The notes under the pieces are model-generated. The model saw nothing but the letters and a program-made list of their open reading frames with translations. It searched no databases and was not told the origin of the DNA. This document shows, in pieces, positions 21,922 through 23,861 of a stretch of DNA of 23,861 bases. The first letter of the stretch is position 1. Every line of letters begins with the position of its first letter. Position numbers and translations under genes: made by a program. The stretch spans positions 1-23,861 of the forward strand of contig USNN01000004.1 of assembly GCA_900556185.1 (NCBI GenBank), read 5' to 3'. This DNA comes from an uncultured Eubacteriales bacterium (lineage in GTDB: Bacteria; Bacillota; Clostridia; Christensenellales; UBA1242).

Positions 21922-23861
21922 ATGGAGAAATATAGGGTAAAAAAGAAAGGAAAAATCTTTAAGCGATTTATGCTTGTAAGCCTAATTATTATGGTGATAT
22001 TGTCCACCATAATATTTACAGGCTTTTACGCAATTACAGCGGACGCTAAACTAGATTACACAAAACTAGATACCACTAAAAAGAATATAATTGTTCTTGC
22101 AAATAACGGCAGTGAAATTGGTGGAGATTTTGGAGCAACCGACACAACTAATATAAATAACAACACCAAAAACGCCTTTATAGCCAAAGAAGATAAACGG
22201 TTTTACTCGCACCACGGTGTAGACTATATAAGAATGGCTGGTGCACTAAAAAATAACATATCTACCCACTCGTTTGGCGAAGGCGGGTCTACAATAACCC
22301 AACAATTAATTAAAAATACACACCTATCGCAAGACAAAACCATAAAACGAAAACTAAATGAAATTAAACTAGCAAAAGAACTTGAACGCAATTTTTCTAA
22401 AGAAGAAATTTTAGATACATACTTAAATAGTATTTATTTTGGAAATAATCTTTTTGGAATAAGGCAAGCAAGTTCTTTTTATTTTAACAAAACAGTAGAT
22501 AAATTAACCATAGCCGAAAGTGCAGTGCTTGCTGGGCTTATATCTGCCCCTAGCGTGTATAACCCCGTTCAAAATTTAAGCCTATCTAAGTCTAAAGCAA
22601 GCATTGTTTTAAGCCTTATGAAAGAGCAAGGGTTTATAACTGAAGACGAATTTAATATGGCATCAGGCGAACTAAAAGAATTAAAAGTGGTGGCAAATAA
22701 GACAGTTGCAACTGTATATATGACAGCCGTTATGGACGAAGTTTTAGAAATTTTAGGCTTGAGGTCTCTACCTAAAAACACCAATATAAAAATAGAAACA
22801 TACTTAAATTTAGGGCTTCAAACCGACCTAGAAAAAAGGCTTGAAAGCGAGATATATAAAGCGAAAGACGACACTGGTACTATGTCTGGCATAGTAAGTA
22901 TTGTGGTAGATAATAACACAGGTGGAATTATCGCTTTATCGGGAATAAGTGAGTATAATATTTTAAATTTAAAACGGCAACCCGCTAGCACCATAAAACC
23001 AATTTTAGTTTACGCTCCAGCAATAGAAAAGAATCTAATTGCCCCTGCCTCATTTATTTTAGATGAGCCAATAAATATAGATGGCTATTCGCCCAATAAC
23101 GCCACTAAAAAATTTTACGGCTACACCACCGTTAGAGATAATATAGTTAGGTCTACAAACATCCCCGCTGTTAAAGTTTTAAACGAAACTGGGCTTGAGT
23201 ATAGTAAAGACTTTGCAACTAAGTGCGGATTAAATTTTTCAGATGGCGATAATAACCTCGCAATTGCCCTTGGCGGGCTTAATGAAGGTTCAACGATTAA
23301 GGAATTAGCCACAGCATATACCACCCTTGCACGGGGCGGAAATTGCGTTAAAACGCACTTTGTAAAGAAAATAAGCATAAATGGAATAACTGCATACAAA
23401 AATAGTGAAAAAGGCGAGCAAGTTATGAAGGAATCTACCGCCTACCTTATAACCGATATGCTAAAGTCGGTTGCAACTTATGGCACGGGCAGAAACATAA
23501 ATAGCCTAAAAATTCCAGTTGCATCTAAAACAGGAACTAACGCTATTAATGGTATTAATCACGACGGCTTTAACGCAAGTTACACAACCGAACACACCAC
23601 CATTTCGTGGTGTGGAAACCTAGGGCCAGTAGCCAATGTTTCATCTAGCCAATATAATGGCAGTTTATACCCTACATTCATCTCACGAGATAATTTTGAA
23701 TATTTATATAATAACCACTCACCAGCCGACTTTACAATGCCAGAAACCGTAACCAAGGTATATTTAGATGAAGATAGTTACTTTCACCACGAACTAAAAA
23801 AGGCTGATGGAGAATCTAATATTGTGGAGTTGTTTAGCACCGATAACATTCCGCCAGCAAT
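21922..23861 (+). CDS. Class A penicillin-binding protein (PBP1a type), 3' end outside window
   Basis: Bifunctional peptidoglycan synthase: a glycosyltransferase polymerises lipid II and a transpeptidase cross-links stem peptides outside the membrane. 646 residues are visible and the frame is open at the edge. A basic N-terminus and one membrane anchor (about 16-38) come first. The GT51 domain has catalytic E90 (KEDKRFYSHHGVD), GEGGSTITQQL (119-129) and RKLNEIKLAKELE. The transpeptidase domain has S356-x2-K359 (PASTIKP), S411-T-N413 and K536-T-G538 (SKTGTN). It is divergent from miaB with 89 nt between. No Shine-Dalgarno site precedes the ATG. Confidence 0.95.
   Translation, partial: MEKYRVKKKGKIFKRFMLVSLIIMVILSTIIFTGFYAITADAKLDYTKLDTTKKNIIVLANNGSEIGGDFGATDTTNINNNTKNAFIAKEDKRFYSHHGVDYIRMAGALKNNISTHSFGEGGSTITQQLIKNTHLSQDKTIKRKLNEIKLAKELERNFSKEEILDTYLNSIYFGNNLFGIRQASSFYFNKTVDKLTIAESAVLAGLISAPSVYNPVQNLSLSKSKASIVLSLMKEQGFITEDEFNMASGELKELKVVANKTVATVYMTAVMDEVLEILGLRSLPKNTNIKIETYLNLGLQTDLEKRLESEIYKAKDDTGTMSGIVSIVVDNNTGGIIALSGISEYNILNLKRQPASTIKPILVYAPAIEKNLIAPASFILDEPINIDGYSPNNATKKFYGYTTVRDNIVRSTNIPAVKVLNETGLEYSKDFATKCGLNFSDGDNNLAIALGGLNEGSTIKELATAYTTLARGGNCVKTHFVKKISINGITAYKNSEKGEQVMKESTAYLITDMLKSVATYGTGRNINSLKIPVASKTGTNAINGINHDGFNASYTTEHTTISWCGNLGPVANVSSSQYNGSLYPTFISRDNFEYLYNNHSPADFTMPETVTKVYLDEDSYFHHELKKADGESNIVELFSTDNIPPA

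Overview
The window reads as AT-rich chromosomal DNA of an uncultured Bacillota, most likely a Clostridia-type lineage. The main reason is the gene order miaB-mutS-mutL-miaA-ynbB with lexA close by, plus tgt-yajC, a PadR regulator, small Cys/His-rich proteins and AAGGAG ribosome binding sites. No mobile element, CRISPR array, rRNA or phage gene is visible.

Layout. 1-688 (minus): a CDP-alcohol phosphatidyltransferase (PgsA family), cut by the window edge, whose C-terminal tail looks like an HTH domain. 758-1324 (plus): tmRNA, tRNA-Gln(CUG) and tRNA-Thr(CGU). 1437-3231 (plus): a membrane-anchored XRE regulator, then an ORF whose first ~265 residues are unrecognised and whose last ~114 residues are the C-terminal third of QueA. 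3243-4925 (plus): tgt and yajC. 4944-7710 (minus): a 618-residue membrane-anchored PadR protein and a radical SAM protein. 7827-8495 (plus): a YgjP/SprT-like metallopeptidase. 8496-10162: 1.67 kb without a convincing gene, holding two promoter-plus-hairpin units that look like small RNAs and a run of seven imperfect palindromes. 10163-11206 (plus): a Xer-type tyrosine recombinase. 11401-11694 (minus): a His/Cys-rich small protein. 11823-12452 (plus): lexA with a likely operator. 12520-13689 (minus): an alpha-oxoamine synthase with serine-palmitoyltransferase-like motifs. 13772-21832 (minus): the miaB-mutS-mutL-miaA-ynbB operon. 21922-23861 (plus): a class A penicillin-binding protein, cut by the window edge.

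How the parts work together. Mismatch repair (mutS, mutL) is co-transcribed with two enzymes that modify position 37 of tRNA (miaA makes i6A, miaB converts it to ms2i6A). The queA fragment and tgt belong to queuosine formation at tRNA position 34. LexA is the SOS repressor.

Points most worth a second look: the QueA chimera with a change in codon use at the same place (real rearrangement or assembly join); the HTH-like tail on the lipid synthase; the palindrome array beside the recombinase; two candidate small RNAs; and five genes without a Shine-Dalgarno site whose -10 box lies only 6-7 nt before the ATG, which predicts leaderless mRNAs.
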